Origin: an uncultured Anaerovibrio sp.
GTDB lineage: Bacteria; Bacillota; Negativicutes; Selenomonadales; Selenomonadaceae
DNA length: 64,000 nucleotides
Assembly: GCA_934196075.1 (NCBI GenBank)
Contig: CAKPVW010000005.1
Location: 1 to 64,000 of the forward strand
Direction of reading: 5' to 3'
The notes under the pieces were generated by a model that was not told the origin of the DNA, ran no database searches, and saw only the letters and a list, made by a program, of their open reading frames with translations. Every line of letters begins with the position of its first letter. Position 1 is the stretch's first letter. Positions 55,141 to 62,971 of the stretch are shown in pieces. The position numbers were made by a program, and so were the translations under genes.

Positions 55141-55190
55141 CAGCCAATGGTTATAAGGTATTGGTAGCTGAATATAGGCAGGGGAATAGC

Positions 55191-55715
55191 GTGAAAAATG
55201 TGGTTTTGATTGGCTTTATGGGGACAGGTAAATCTAGCTGTGGTCGGGCGATAGCTCAGCAGCTGGGATATCGTTTAGTGGATTTGGACAAGGAAATAGA
55301 GGCTAAATATAAGATGCCCATTCCTGCTATGTTCGAACTTCATGGTGAGTCCTGGTTCCGGCAAAGAGAAAAAGAAATGGTAGCTTATTGGTCCAGCCAG
55401 AAAAATGTAGTTATCTCTACTGGTGGCGGCACAGTAAAAAATCCTGAAAACATGGCTTGTTTGCGGCAAAATGGTAAAATTATCTGCCTGCAGGCAGATG
55501 TAGATATCTTGGTAGAGAGAACTGCTAGACAGGGGCGAAGACCAGTACTGGATGCTAGGGCTGCTGAACTAGGAGGGGACCGCAGGGCTGCTATCAGCTC
55601 TTTGTTGCTTGAACGACAGGAATTGTACAAAAATGCCGATTTGTATGTAGATACCGGACGTTTAAGTCCCTTGCAGGTGGCTGCGAAAGTAAGCGACTTC
55701 ATTCGTAAGAAATAA
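55191..55715 (+). CDS. aroK: Shikimate kinase
   Basis: Phosphorylates shikimate, step five of the pathway. The 174-residue protein has the P-loop Gly-Phe-Met-Gly-Thr-Gly-Lys-Ser-Ser, Asp-Leu-Asp-Lys-Glu-Ile, the shikimate-binding Gly-Gly-Gly-Thr-Val, and a lid Arg-Arg-Pro. The start is GTG 55191 with GGGGAA before it; an upstream in-frame start at 55161 lacks a site. It forms a small operon with aroC, separated by a dispersed repeat. Confidence 0.93.
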   Translation: MKNVVLIGFMGTGKSSCGRAIAQQLGYRLVDLDKEIEAKYKMPIPAMFELHGESWFRQREKEMVAYWSSQKNVVISTGGGTVKNPENMACLRQNGKIICLQADVDILVERTARQGRRPVLDARAAELGGDRRAAISSLLLERQELYKNADLYVDTGRLSPLQVAAKVSDFIRKK

Positions 55716-55716
55716 A

Positions 55717-55766
55717 AAAATAGCTGACATGCTTGCAACTTCAAGCATGTCAGCTATTTTTGTTTT
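55717..55766. terminator. Bidirectional terminator
   Basis: A perfect 19-bp stem (55717-55735 with 55742-55760) flanked by A and T runs. It serves aroK on the + strand and the convergent PAS/GGDEF gene on the - strand. Confidence 0.9.
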
Positions 55767-58201
55767 TAGATGGTTAACCTATTAGATGGTATTTTTTTGC
55801 TTTCATATAGATTATGATCAGCAATTTCATACAGTTCATCAAAGGTTTTGTCAGATTTGCCATCGTAGAGCACGGCACCTACACTGACGGTAACTTTTCT
55901 ATCCTTTAGCTGAGGTATATGGATGGAATCCAAAATGGTGAAGAATTTGGTTACTGCTGATGACAGATGCAGCTTACAATCACAGTCAGTCAGGTAAAAG
56001 GCAAACTCATCGCCTCCCAATCGCAGGACAATATTTTCTGCTCCCATTGCTTCTGTTAGGCTATGGGCTACCATAATCAATACCTTATCTCCAACGCCAT
56101 GACCATAGTTATCATTGATTCCCTTGAAGTCATCACAGTCCAAAATGCCAAAGGCACCAGAACGGTTGGACTTCAATTGAGAGATAATCCTGCTTTCACC
56201 ACTAGCTCGATTGAGAATCCCTGTCAGGCCATCAGTTTCCGCTACCTTGCGAAGATGATTTTGCAGAACCTTTTCCTCCTCAATAATCTCATTGACATAC
56301 AGTACATGAGTAGGTTCACTGCTTTGATTGTATTGGGCAGGAACTAGGTAACTGCGCATCCATCCCAAGCTTTCAGACTCATATTCCATGGTGATATAAG
56401 GCTTATCCTTTAGACGATAAGTCAGGGTGTTGATATCCATGAAGCCTTCTAAAAGTTTTTGATATTTGGATTTTACCTCGGTATGAATATACACATCCAT
56501 GGAGTCAGTCATCTTACGATTGCTGACGAAAATACCCTGCATAATGCGGTTGCTTTTAATTTCTGTAAATTTGCGTTGTTTGATATCAATATAATAGCAG
56601 CTGCTAAATATGGATTGCAGTCCTTGAACGATGCTATTAAACTCCATTAGCTCCATATAGGCTGTTTCCAGAGATTGATGTTTCAGTTCAAGTTCTGCTT
56701 GCTGTTCCTCCAAAAGGGCAGAAGCCTGCTGCGCATCCTGCTGTGCTTCTAATAGAAGCTGCTGATTTTCGTACTCCTTTTTGCGGACATTGGTAATGTC
56801 CGTACCAATGGCTGTCATCACAACATGACAATCCTCAGGGTTCACTGCCATAAGGGCGGTAATGCGATGATAGGTGTCCGTTTTGGCACGGTAGAACTCG
56901 ATTTCGCAATTACTAATCCCACTGTAAAAATCATTTAGCAGAGTTTCGCTGTTCCAGGGGAAATTGTGCCGGCCGTTATAACTGATAAACTCTAGTCCCA
57001 ATACTTCTTTAGCCCTTTGAATAAAGGTATCATATTTGCAGGGAACTTTTATTTGTTCTTGCTCTAAAAGCTTCAAATAACCATTGCTGACAAAGTCATC
57101 CAGCAGCATGCCTTCAGTCAAATCGACGCGATATATATAATCGGCAAAGTACTTCAAAGTTCCTTCAACTGCATCTAGACGATTAGTTACAGCGTAGGCT
57201 TTGTCAGCCAATTTCTGACTGGTCAGGGCCTGACGGGTAACATCAGTAACCACGGCAATAACCACATTGTGCCCGTTGCTAAGGACTACATTCTTGTAGG
57301 AGATATTCACATAATAAGTAGTTCCATCCATATGGGTGATAGAACATTCTACCTCTTCGGTAGCACCTGCACCAGCCATTACTGGCATTTCGCTGATAGG
57401 TGGAGTGTCATCCATGAGATGTATTTTATCTCGAAGAGTCTGCAATGTTAGCTTCTTGTATTCGTTCGCTGTTAGCTCGTAGAGGGATAGTGCAATATCA
57501 TTCATGTACAAAAGGTCGAAAGTCTGGCAGTCATAAACAATCAAACCAGCCTGCTGCATTTGTAGCATTTCATGGTACATGCTATTCTGGGCCAAAGCAA
57601 GTTGTAAATCGTCAGCCAGCTCATAAAGAGCATCCCGACTATCTAATAATTCCTTGTTCAGAGAGGCTAGTTCCTGATTTTGCGCCAAAAGCTCTCGATT
57701 GCGTTGTTCAATAGCTAGATTCTGCTTATCATTTTTGTTTTGCAAATGACAAATAAGCTCATATTTTGCCTGATCTGCCGCATGCTCCGCTGTAATATCT
57801 CGTCCAGAGATAACAACGTGATGGGGGAGGCAGTCTGCTGTGTCTATCAAGGTCACAGATAACCTGAACCATTTTTTGGGTCCATTGATGCAAACAGGCA
57901 TCTCCAGAGAAAATTCATTTTCTTGGCGATTTAAATGATTGCGGATATACTCGGCAGATAGCTTTAGGCGCAATACTGCCTGATAGCTTTCCTGAATCAG
58001 TCTAGAGATAAAACGTTCTACTGCTACACTATAAGAACCATCTTCTGGAAGTTCCTGAGGAACCAGATCTGATCTGCGGACTGTATAAAACCAGTCATGC
58101 TGTACATCCACATAAAAAGCTATCGCAGCCGACTGAAAGAGAGCTTTGACTGTAGCTTCTACATATTTGTTAAATTTTTCATCTTCAATCCCTATATTCA
58201 C
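55766..58201 (-). CDS. Cytoplasmic PAS-domain diguanylate cyclase
   Basis: The 811-residue protein appears to make the second messenger c-di-GMP. It has several PAS-like regions (about 60-145, 215-330, 360-480 and 530-640), coiled-coil linkers (about 150-210 and 490-530) and a C-terminal GGDEF domain with the intact Gly-Gly-Asp-Glu-Phe motif near residues 729-733. No membrane segment is present, so it senses internal signals. The inhibitory RxxD site upstream of GGDEF is degenerate (Gly-Ala-Glu-Asn). The start is GTG with GGGAGAG upstream. Confidence 0.85.
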   Translation of the reverse strand: MNIGIEDEKFNKYVEATVKALFQSAAIAFYVDVQHDWFYTVRRSDLVPQELPEDGSYSVAVERFISRLIQESYQAVLRLKLSAEYIRNHLNRQENEFSLEMPVCINGPKKWFRLSVTLIDTADCLPHHVVISGRDITAEHAADQAKYELICHLQNKNDKQNLAIEQRNRELLAQNQELASLNKELLDSRDALYELADDLQLALAQNSMYHEMLQMQQAGLIVYDCQTFDLLYMNDIALSLYELTANEYKKLTLQTLRDKIHLMDDTPPISEMPVMAGAGATEEVECSITHMDGTTYYVNISYKNVVLSNGHNVVIAVVTDVTRQALTSQKLADKAYAVTNRLDAVEGTLKYFADYIYRVDLTEGMLLDDFVSNGYLKLLEQEQIKVPCKYDTFIQRAKEVLGLEFISYNGRHNFPWNSETLLNDFYSGISNCEIEFYRAKTDTYHRITALMAVNPEDCHVVMTAIGTDITNVRKKEYENQQLLLEAQQDAQQASALLEEQQAELELKHQSLETAYMELMEFNSIVQGLQSIFSSCYYIDIKQRKFTEIKSNRIMQGIFVSNRKMTDSMDVYIHTEVKSKYQKLLEGFMDINTLTYRLKDKPYITMEYESESLGWMRSYLVPAQYNQSSEPTHVLYVNEIIEEEKVLQNHLRKVAETDGLTGILNRASGESRIISQLKSNRSGAFGILDCDDFKGINDNYGHGVGDKVLIMVAHSLTEAMGAENIVLRLGGDEFAFYLTDCDCKLHLSSAVTKFFTILDSIHIPQLKDRKVTVSVGAVLYDGKSDKTFDELYEIADHNLYESKKIPSNRLTI

Positions 58202-58620
58202 CGTATCTCTCCCTAAAGGCTTTGTATTTGTTTAACAGATATGCGACAAAACCCCTATGCACAATTTTCATAAAGTCTTTTCTGTAACATTTGTGCTAAA
58301 TCACAAATGTTTCTGCAACAAAAATAAAGCCTCATCTGTTGCCAATCTTACTAATTATTGATTGTATCATATAGCAAAACACTATGCAAGACAAATGTAC
58401 AATTACAATAGGCGTAAAATCCTATTGTTCTCTACATTTAAGTGGTAAGCCGAAGAAACCTTTTTCACAGGAATTGAAATCATAAAATATTCATATTATT
58501 TTCAGAAAATGGTATGCAGAGCGGAGGTAAGGTCAAAATTAGCTTTACAAATGTCTTTCAATATAATATACTTTCGTATGCTGTTTGCAGGAGGTTGGGA
58601 TTTTGATTTGAATAACATCC
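58202..58620. other. Divergent intergenic region
   Basis: Holds the minus-strand promoter of the PAS/GGDEF gene (58361-58389). A perfect TATAAT at 58562-58567 faces right but lacks a -35 box. Nothing else was recognised. Confidence 0.5.
58361..58389 (-). promoter_or_regulatory. Promoter of the PAS/GGDEF gene
   Basis: On the minus strand TTGCAT (58384-58389), a 17-bp spacer and TACAAT (58361-58366). Confidence 0.65.
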
Positions 58621-58649
58621 TTGAAGCAGGCATAGAATAAGCATATAGT
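58621..58649 (+). promoter_or_regulatory. Promoter of the first small HTH gene
   Basis: TTGAAG (58621-58626), a 17-bp spacer and TATAGT (58644-58649), 21 bases before the ATG. Confidence 0.55.
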
Positions 58650-58670
58650 TTAGATAGGTGTGGATTTTTC

Positions 58671-58835
58671 ATGAAAAGAGAGGATATGGGACAGCTTCGT
58701 CAGGCCAAGGGATTCAGTATGGATATGATGGCAGATTTTTTGGGTGAGACATTGGAGCGGTATGCTGAGCTGGAGTTTGGTTTGCGACAGCCTACATCTG
58801 AGGAAAAGGTGGTTTTGGAAGCTATTTTTCGCTAA
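58671..58835 (+). CDS. Single-domain XRE-like HTH protein, 54 residues
   Basis: This short gene encodes a lone Cro/XRE-type helix-turn-helix unit: Leu-Arg-Gln-Ala-Lys-Gly-Phe-Ser-Met-Asp-Met-Met-Ala-Asp-Phe-Leu-Gly for helices 1-2, then Tyr-Ala-Glu-Leu-Glu-Phe-Gly-Leu-Arg-Gln-Pro for the recognition helix end and turn. There is no oligomerisation or effector domain. An AGGTGTGG ribosome site precedes the ATG. The protein at 58996-59178 is clearly related, so the two form a tandem pair upstream of the alpha subunit gene. Confidence 0.68.
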   Translation: MKREDMGQLRQAKGFSMDMMADFLGETLERYAELEFGLRQPTSEEKVVLEAIFR

Positions 58836-58995
58836 AAGATTAGTAAATAATATACTGATGGATGTTTAATAAATAATTAGGATATATTATTGCATTTTTA
58901 TATGCATGCTGTTATAATAGTCGTTGCAACCCATGTTGTGGCGGCTGTTTTTTTCAGGCAGCTGTTGAACATGCTTTTTGAAAGGGGGCTGGGTC

Positions 58996-59178
58996 ATGGT
59001 AGGATCTATCCTAAATGCTATCAGGCAGCAGTGTTCATTCTCTGCTGATATGATGGCAGCAGCCCTCTGTCTGCAACGCCGGGAATATGATGAACTGGAG
59101 CTTGACAGACGGATGGCCACCGCCGAAGAGCGCCTGCTTGTTGAGAGTATGTGCGCCAATCTCTGCATTGTCTACTGA
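58996..59178 (+). CDS. Second single-domain HTH-like protein, 60 residues
   Basis: Aligned with the neighbouring 54-residue protein, it shares Arg-Gln, Phe-Ser-x-Asp-Met-Met-Ala and Glu-Leu-Glu, with Ala-Thr-Ala-Glu-Glu-Arg-Leu-Leu-Val-Glu-Ser in place of Pro-Thr-Ser-Glu-Glu-Lys-Val-Val-Leu-Glu-Ala. The Gly-Leu-Arg-Gln-Pro turn is changed to Asp-Arg-Arg-Met-Ala and four cysteines appear, so DNA binding may be altered. The ATG at 58996 follows AAAGGGGG. It ends 28 bases before a terminator. Confidence 0.62.
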   Translation: MVGSILNAIRQQCSFSADMMAAALCLQRREYDELELDRRMATAEERLLVESMCANLCIVY

Positions 59179-59206
59179 TATTTTCTGGTAGACTGTGCAA
59201 AAAACT

Positions 59207-59260
59207 GGACGCAATAGAGTTGGTATGAGGACGTACGGCACTGTTTGCGTCCCTTTTTTT
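59207..59260 (+). terminator. Terminator after the small HTH pair
   Basis: GGACGCAA (59207-59214) pairs with TTGCGTCC (59245-59252) across a long loop, then seven T. Confidence 0.7.
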
Positions 59261-59291
59261 GTAATAAATTATTTTGAAATATACAAATCTA

Positions 59292-59320
59292 TTGCAAAAT
59301 ATTTGATATTGTTGTAAAAT
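59292..59320 (+). promoter_or_regulatory. Promoter of the alpha-subunit gene
   Basis: TTGCAA (59292-59297), a 17-bp spacer and TAAAAT (59315-59320). Confidence 0.65.
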
Positions 59321-59365
59321 GTAGAGTACGCAAAAAATGATATTTTATCCGAGAGGAGTTTTTAC

Positions 59366-60361
59366 ATGCTGGATATTAATGATACCAAAATGAAATACGA
59401 GGATAACCCGGAGAACAAGAATCATGCAACCTGCACCTGTGAGCCATTAGATCGTGGTTATGGCACTACCATTGGCAGCAGCTTGAAGCGGATTTTGTTG
59501 TCCTCCATTCAGGGCGCTGCTGTAGTGGCAGTACGTTTTCAGGGTGCAGATTCCATGGAGGATCAGCTTGCTGGTGTAAAGGATAGCATACAGGATATTG
59601 TTCTGCGCCTTCGTGAGTTGAGTATCAAGCCTGTAGAGGCTCCTGTCAAGGCTATTGTCAGTGTTGAGGCTGGCCAGGAGGATACCCAGGTAAATGTAGC
59701 AGATATTCTGTGCGAGAATGAGGAGCAGGTACTGGAGATTTTGGAGCCTGAAACCTATTTGGCTACTGTAGAGGCAGGGGGCAAGCTGGAAATGGAGCTC
59801 TATATCGAAAGCGGTTATGGCTACATTTCTGCCGAAAAGAATATTTCTGCTCCTGAGGGAACTATTCCTTTGGACTGTGTATATTCTCCGTTGCGCCGTG
59901 TGGAGTACAAGGTACAGAATACTCGTGTAGGTAATACTACTGACTATGATAGATTGATTGTGGAGCTGGAAACCGATGGCACTATCAGTGCGGCAGATGC
60001 ATTGAGAGAATCTGCCAGCCTGATGATTGATTCCTTGCTTCCAATGTGGGAATTGGCTGATACCGAGATAGAGGAGCCAAATCCAGAGCTGAACAATGTG
60101 ATTTATCAGACAGGTAATGAGGATGAGGATGCGGCTGATGCCAGCGGCAGAGCGGACATTCTAGATCGTCCTATTGAGGATCTGGAACTGAATGTACGTC
60201 CTGCCAACTGCATGAAGCGGGCAGGTATTGTGACCATTGGAGATTTGATTCAGAAAACTGATGAGGAAGTTAAGACTCTCCGCAATCTTGGTTCCAAGTC
60301 CTTTGATGAGATTGTGGATAAACTGGCTGAGCGTGGCCTGAAGCTGAAGAAGGCTGAGTAA
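59366..60361 (+). CDS. rpoA: Divergent, stand-alone RNA polymerase alpha subunit
   Basis: The 331-residue protein has the whole alpha architecture. The N-terminal assembly domain has Glu-Pro-Leu-Asp-Arg-Gly-Tyr-Gly-Thr-Thr and Leu-Lys-Arg-Ile-Leu-Leu-Ser-Ser. A flexible acidic linker lies at about 235-260. The C-terminal domain has Asn-Val-Arg-Pro-Ala-Asn-Cys and Asn-Leu-Gly-Ser-Lys-Ser, keeping the Arg, Asn and Lys that contact UP-element DNA in E. coli alpha. The usual Leu-His-Glu-Phe-Ser-Thr loop after the first motif is replaced by Ala-Asp-Ser-Met-Glu-Asp-Gln. Canonical rpoA lies between rpsD and rplQ; here it has its own promoter and no ribosomal neighbours. Confidence 0.85.
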   Translation: MLDINDTKMKYEDNPENKNHATCTCEPLDRGYGTTIGSSLKRILLSSIQGAAVVAVRFQGADSMEDQLAGVKDSIQDIVLRLRELSIKPVEAPVKAIVSVEAGQEDTQVNVADILCENEEQVLEILEPETYLATVEAGGKLEMELYIESGYGYISAEKNISAPEGTIPLDCVYSPLRRVEYKVQNTRVGNTTDYDRLIVELETDGTISAADALRESASLMIDSLLPMWELADTEIEEPNPELNNVIYQTGNEDEDAADASGRADILDRPIEDLELNVRPANCMKRAGIVTIGDLIQKTDEEVKTLRNLGSKSFDEIVDKLAERGLKLKKAE

Positions 60362-60387
60362 ATATCTCTGCGAGAGAAGGTCAAAAG

Positions 60388-61386
60388 ATGCATATAGCCT
60401 GCCTGGACACAGAGTCCACAAGTACAGGAAAATACAATGAAATACTGGAGCTGGCCATTTACAGTGCCAGAGGTGAGCTGGTGCTCAATAGCCTTTATAA
60501 GCCGAAGAGGAATAGACGCTGGCCTCATTCCGAGAAGGTACATGGTATTAGCCCGGATATGGTGCAGGACAAGCCACATTTTCAGGATTGTCTACGCAAA
60601 ATTCAGAAAATCTTTGACCGTTGTCAGATGATATTGGGGTTTGCTCTTGACAATGATGTCCGTATTTTGGAACAATCTGGCGTTCAAGGGTTGACACCGG
60701 AGCGTTGTCTTGATGTGCGGGAACTTTTTTGGGGCGTATATCGTGATGAACTTCAGATGGATTTTTATCACGTGCCTAGTCTGATAAAGTGTGCGGAGTT
60801 CTGTGGCTATGTTTGGGAAGAGGGATCAGCTCATTCTGCAGCTGCGGATGCCAAAGCTACCTTGTATTGTTATGAGGTGCTTATGCGTAAATTTATTGCT
60901 CGTTACAAGCTGTGTCCTGTTAGTGATGATCAGCTGCGGCTTACAGATGAGCAGATTTATGCTGGCTGGGAATATCTTCACAAGATGGTGTCGGAGGAAT
61001 TGCACCGCCGTATGGTAGAGAAGGCTAAGGGGTGGCTGTATCTTATTGATACCCCGGAGGGAACCTTGCTGGTGGCCAGACGCAAGCAATATAATACTCA
61101 TCGCCATGGCAATGATAATAAAGCCCATGAGTCTGCCGAAGGTGTTTCGGCGCAGCCTGGGTGTGAGGGCGGCAGCGTAAATGAAGAGGCTTCTGAAAAG
61201 AAGGGACGCTCTGCTCATGTGTTGGCTGAGATTCATTTGGCGGATTTTTCCAAGGGTTATGAGGAGTTATTTGAGCATTTCCGTTCTCGACAATTGCCTC
61301 ATAGTAATGGTGAAAAGTATTATTATCGCCTCAAACCTGAGGATATAGAGTATTTTAACAGCTATAGCAATATTTTTGAAGGCTGA
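60388..61386 (+). CDS. DEDDh 3'-5' exonuclease (DnaQ/RNase T-like) with C-terminal extension
   Basis: Residues 1-170 form an exonuclease of the DnaQ superfamily: D7 and E9 in Asp-Thr-Glu-Ser, a later Asp in Ala-Leu-Asp-Asn-Asp-Val, and the final His...Asp in Ala-His-Ser-Ala-Ala-Ala-Asp-Ala. The His-Gly-Ile-Ser segment is typical. Residues of about 185-332 form an extension I cannot assign, with a low-complexity stretch near 240-275. It lies 26 bases after the alpha gene and may be transcribed with it. It could act on DNA or RNA. Confidence 0.8.
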   Translation: MHIACLDTESTSTGKYNEILELAIYSARGELVLNSLYKPKRNRRWPHSEKVHGISPDMVQDKPHFQDCLRKIQKIFDRCQMILGFALDNDVRILEQSGVQGLTPERCLDVRELFWGVYRDELQMDFYHVPSLIKCAEFCGYVWEEGSAHSAAADAKATLYCYEVLMRKFIARYKLCPVSDDQLRLTDEQIYAGWEYLHKMVSEELHRRMVEKAKGWLYLIDTPEGTLLVARRKQYNTHRHGNDNKAHESAEGVSAQPGCEGGSVNEEASEKKGRSAHVLAEIHLADFSKGYEELFEHFRSRQLPHSNGEKYYYRLKPEDIEYFNSYSNIFEG

Positions 61387-61401
61387 TTGTGCTTAAAATA
61401 T

Positions 61402-61430
61402 TTGACAATTTGATTTTATAGTGCTATCAT
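61402..61430 (+). promoter_or_regulatory. Promoter of tmRNA
   Basis: TTGACA (61402-61407), a 17-bp spacer and TATCAT (61425-61430), about 60 bases before the mature 5' end. Confidence 0.8.
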
Positions 61431-61491
61431 AGCATTACAAAATGTTCATATTCTGAAATCCTGCTTTATAGCAGTCGATTTCCCTTTACAG

Positions 61492-61843
61492 GGGGATGTA
61501 AAGGTTTCGACGGGGGTGGCTGGAGTATGGATAGCGAGCCGGGGGGTCACCTAGCCCCGTTAGTAAGGTGAAAACGCTTTAAATATAAAAGCAAACGAAA
61601 ACTACGCTTTAGCAGCTTGATGCTAACCCCTGTATTCTTAGCTCCCGCCTGAGAGTATAAGGGGCCAATTGCGGGATACCTGATGCCTGACTCCTGGAGG
61701 GCTGAAGGGGAAACTTTTCCAGGATGGAATGGACGGCGGTTGTCTGTGTCTGCCTAGATTCGAGATCTAAACATTGACTGCGCTCGGAGAAGTCTATATG
61801 ACAACGCTTTCGGACAGGAGTTCGATTCTCCTCATCTCCACCA
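61492..61843 (+). ncRNA. ssrA: Transfer-messenger RNA (SsrA)
   Basis: The 352-base one-piece tmRNA rescues stalled ribosomes and tags the product for proteolysis. The 5' GGGGATG pairs with CATCTCC near the 3' end (one G-T pair), which is followed by A and an encoded CCA. The resume reading frame at 61591-61620 reads Ala-Asn-Glu-Asn-Tyr-Ala-Leu-Ala-Ala and a TGA. The T-arm-like GTTCGATTC and the 5' AAAGGTTTCGAC confirm the call. SmpB is not in the window. Confidence 0.97.
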
Positions 61844-61900
61844 GTAATTATGTCGGTTAGGGAATTCAATCGACTATATATAGGTGCTAGTAATGGCACG

Positions 61901-61935
61901 AAAAGCCAGTTGGCATAATGCTAACTGGCTTTTTT
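61901..61935 (+). terminator. Terminator of ssrA
   Basis: AAAAGCCAGTTGGCA pairs with TGCTAACTGGCTTTT (one G-T pair), then a T run. Confidence 0.8.
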
Positions 61936-61979
61936 AACTTTATAGGAAAGTTAAAAAATATGATATTGTAAATTGTCAA

Positions 61980-62008
61980 GGCGGTGGAGAAAATTATTTT
62001 CCGCCGCC
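61980..62008. other. GC-rich palindrome in the intergenic region
   Basis: GGCGGTGG and CCGCCGCC flank an AT core that itself pairs, making a stem of about 14 bp with no T run after it. Its role is unknown; it could stabilise the end of a transcript or bind a protein. Confidence 0.5.
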
Positions 62009-62020
62009 ATTTGTCTTATA

Positions 62021-62049
62021 TGGACATATTCATAAAAAAAAGCTATAAT
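62021..62049 (+). promoter_or_regulatory. Promoter of the nitroreductase gene
   Basis: TGGACA (62021-62026), a 17-bp spacer and TATAAT (62044-62049). Confidence 0.75.
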
Positions 62050-62164
62050 TAAAATGTATGTAGAATATATTGAATTATTAATTCTGAGAAATTTTACCCA
62101 TAGGACAAGTGGGATTCAATAGTGGAATAAGTTAATTATTATACATGGAATAGAGGTATAGAAT

Positions 62165-62686
62165 ATGGAAACGTTAAAGGCAATAGCTGCAAGAAAAAGT
62201 GTAAGAGAGTTTACTGATGAGGGGATTACCTTTGAGGATATCAAGAAGATTCTCACAGCTGGTATGAGCGGTCCTAGCTGTATGAACAAGAGAATGTGGT
62301 CTTTCGTGGTTATTCGCAACAAGGAGCTGCTGGGGAAGCTGTCTGTAGCCAATGGTCTTTATGCAGCACCTCTTAGAGGGGCTGCTTTGGGTATTTTGGT
62401 ATGCGGTGATTTGGAGCGGGCTTTACCAGATGCCCCGGAATATTGGGTTATTGATGCCTCTATTGCTACCCAGAATATGGTATTAGCTGCTCAGGATTTG
62501 GGCATTGGCAGTGTATGGCTGGGCTGCTGGCCTTGTGAGGATAGGGTGCAGGAGGTTAAGGAACTGATGGATTTGCCTGAGAATATAGTGCCTCATTCTA
62601 TTTTGGCATTAGGCTATGCCAAAAATCCAGATAATGAGGAGCGGGATCTCTACGAAAGTGATAGAGTACACTTTGATGAATGGTAA
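62165..62686 (+). CDS. Nitroreductase-family flavoprotein
   Basis: The 173-residue protein begins with the family FMN-binding pattern Ala-Arg-Lys-Ser-Val-Arg-Glu-Phe and has Gly-Pro-Ser-Cys-Met-Asn near residue 36 and the Leu-Gly-Ile-Gly-Ser-Val-Trp-Leu-Gly block. These small NAD(P)H/FMN enzymes reduce nitro groups, quinones or flavins. The substrate here is unknown. It stands alone with its own promoter. Confidence 0.88.
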   Translation: METLKAIAARKSVREFTDEGITFEDIKKILTAGMSGPSCMNKRMWSFVVIRNKELLGKLSVANGLYAAPLRGAALGILVCGDLERALPDAPEYWVIDASIATQNMVLAAQDLGIGSVWLGCWPCEDRVQEVKELMDLPENIVPHSILALGYAKNPDNEERDLYESDRVHFDEW

Positions 62687-62688
62687 TC

Positions 62689-62718
62689 TTTACAATTCTT
62701 AGTTATATGTGTTATAAT
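62689..62718 (+). promoter_or_regulatory. Promoter upstream of the RNase J leader
   Basis: TTTACA (62689-62694), an 18-bp spacer and TATAAT (62713-62718). The leader to the RNase J start is about 245 bases. Confidence 0.65.
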
Positions 62719-62761
62719 CTTAGGTAATGAGCAGAACGGATCAATTTTTAAAGGAGTTTTT

Positions 62762-62878
62762 GTGCTCAGTGTGTTGACAGTCTTAGACCTTGTTTGCAGG
62801 ATTATGCGGGGAGCAGGCAGGGGGGGACAGTCGTTATTCACACTGTGTTTTGTTATGCATTTTTGCAAGCTTAGATAA
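62762..62878 (+). CDS. Possible 38-residue leader peptide before RNase J
   Basis: A GTG at 62762 follows an AAAGGAG ribosome site by about six bases and opens a frame of 38 codons ending in TAA at 62876-62878. The peptide is basic with Leu, Val and three Cys and resembles no family known to me. It lies between two possible promoters and could be a translated leader that affects rnj expression or mRNA decay, or may be chance. Confidence 0.35.
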   Translation: MLSVLTVLDLVCRIMRGAGRGGQSLFTLCFVMHFCKLR

Positions 62879-62887
62879 TTGAACGGT

Positions 62888-62915
62888 TTGACTTAGATAA
62901 AGTGTTTTCTATACC
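62888..62915 (+). promoter_or_regulatory. Possible second promoter of RNase J
   Basis: TTGACT (62888-62893), a 16-bp spacer and TATACC (62910-62915). Confidence 0.4.
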
Positions 62916-62971
62916 ATGAGCTGCATGGTTAAAAAAGTATAAAAATTTAAATAAATATGGAGGTGTGATTT

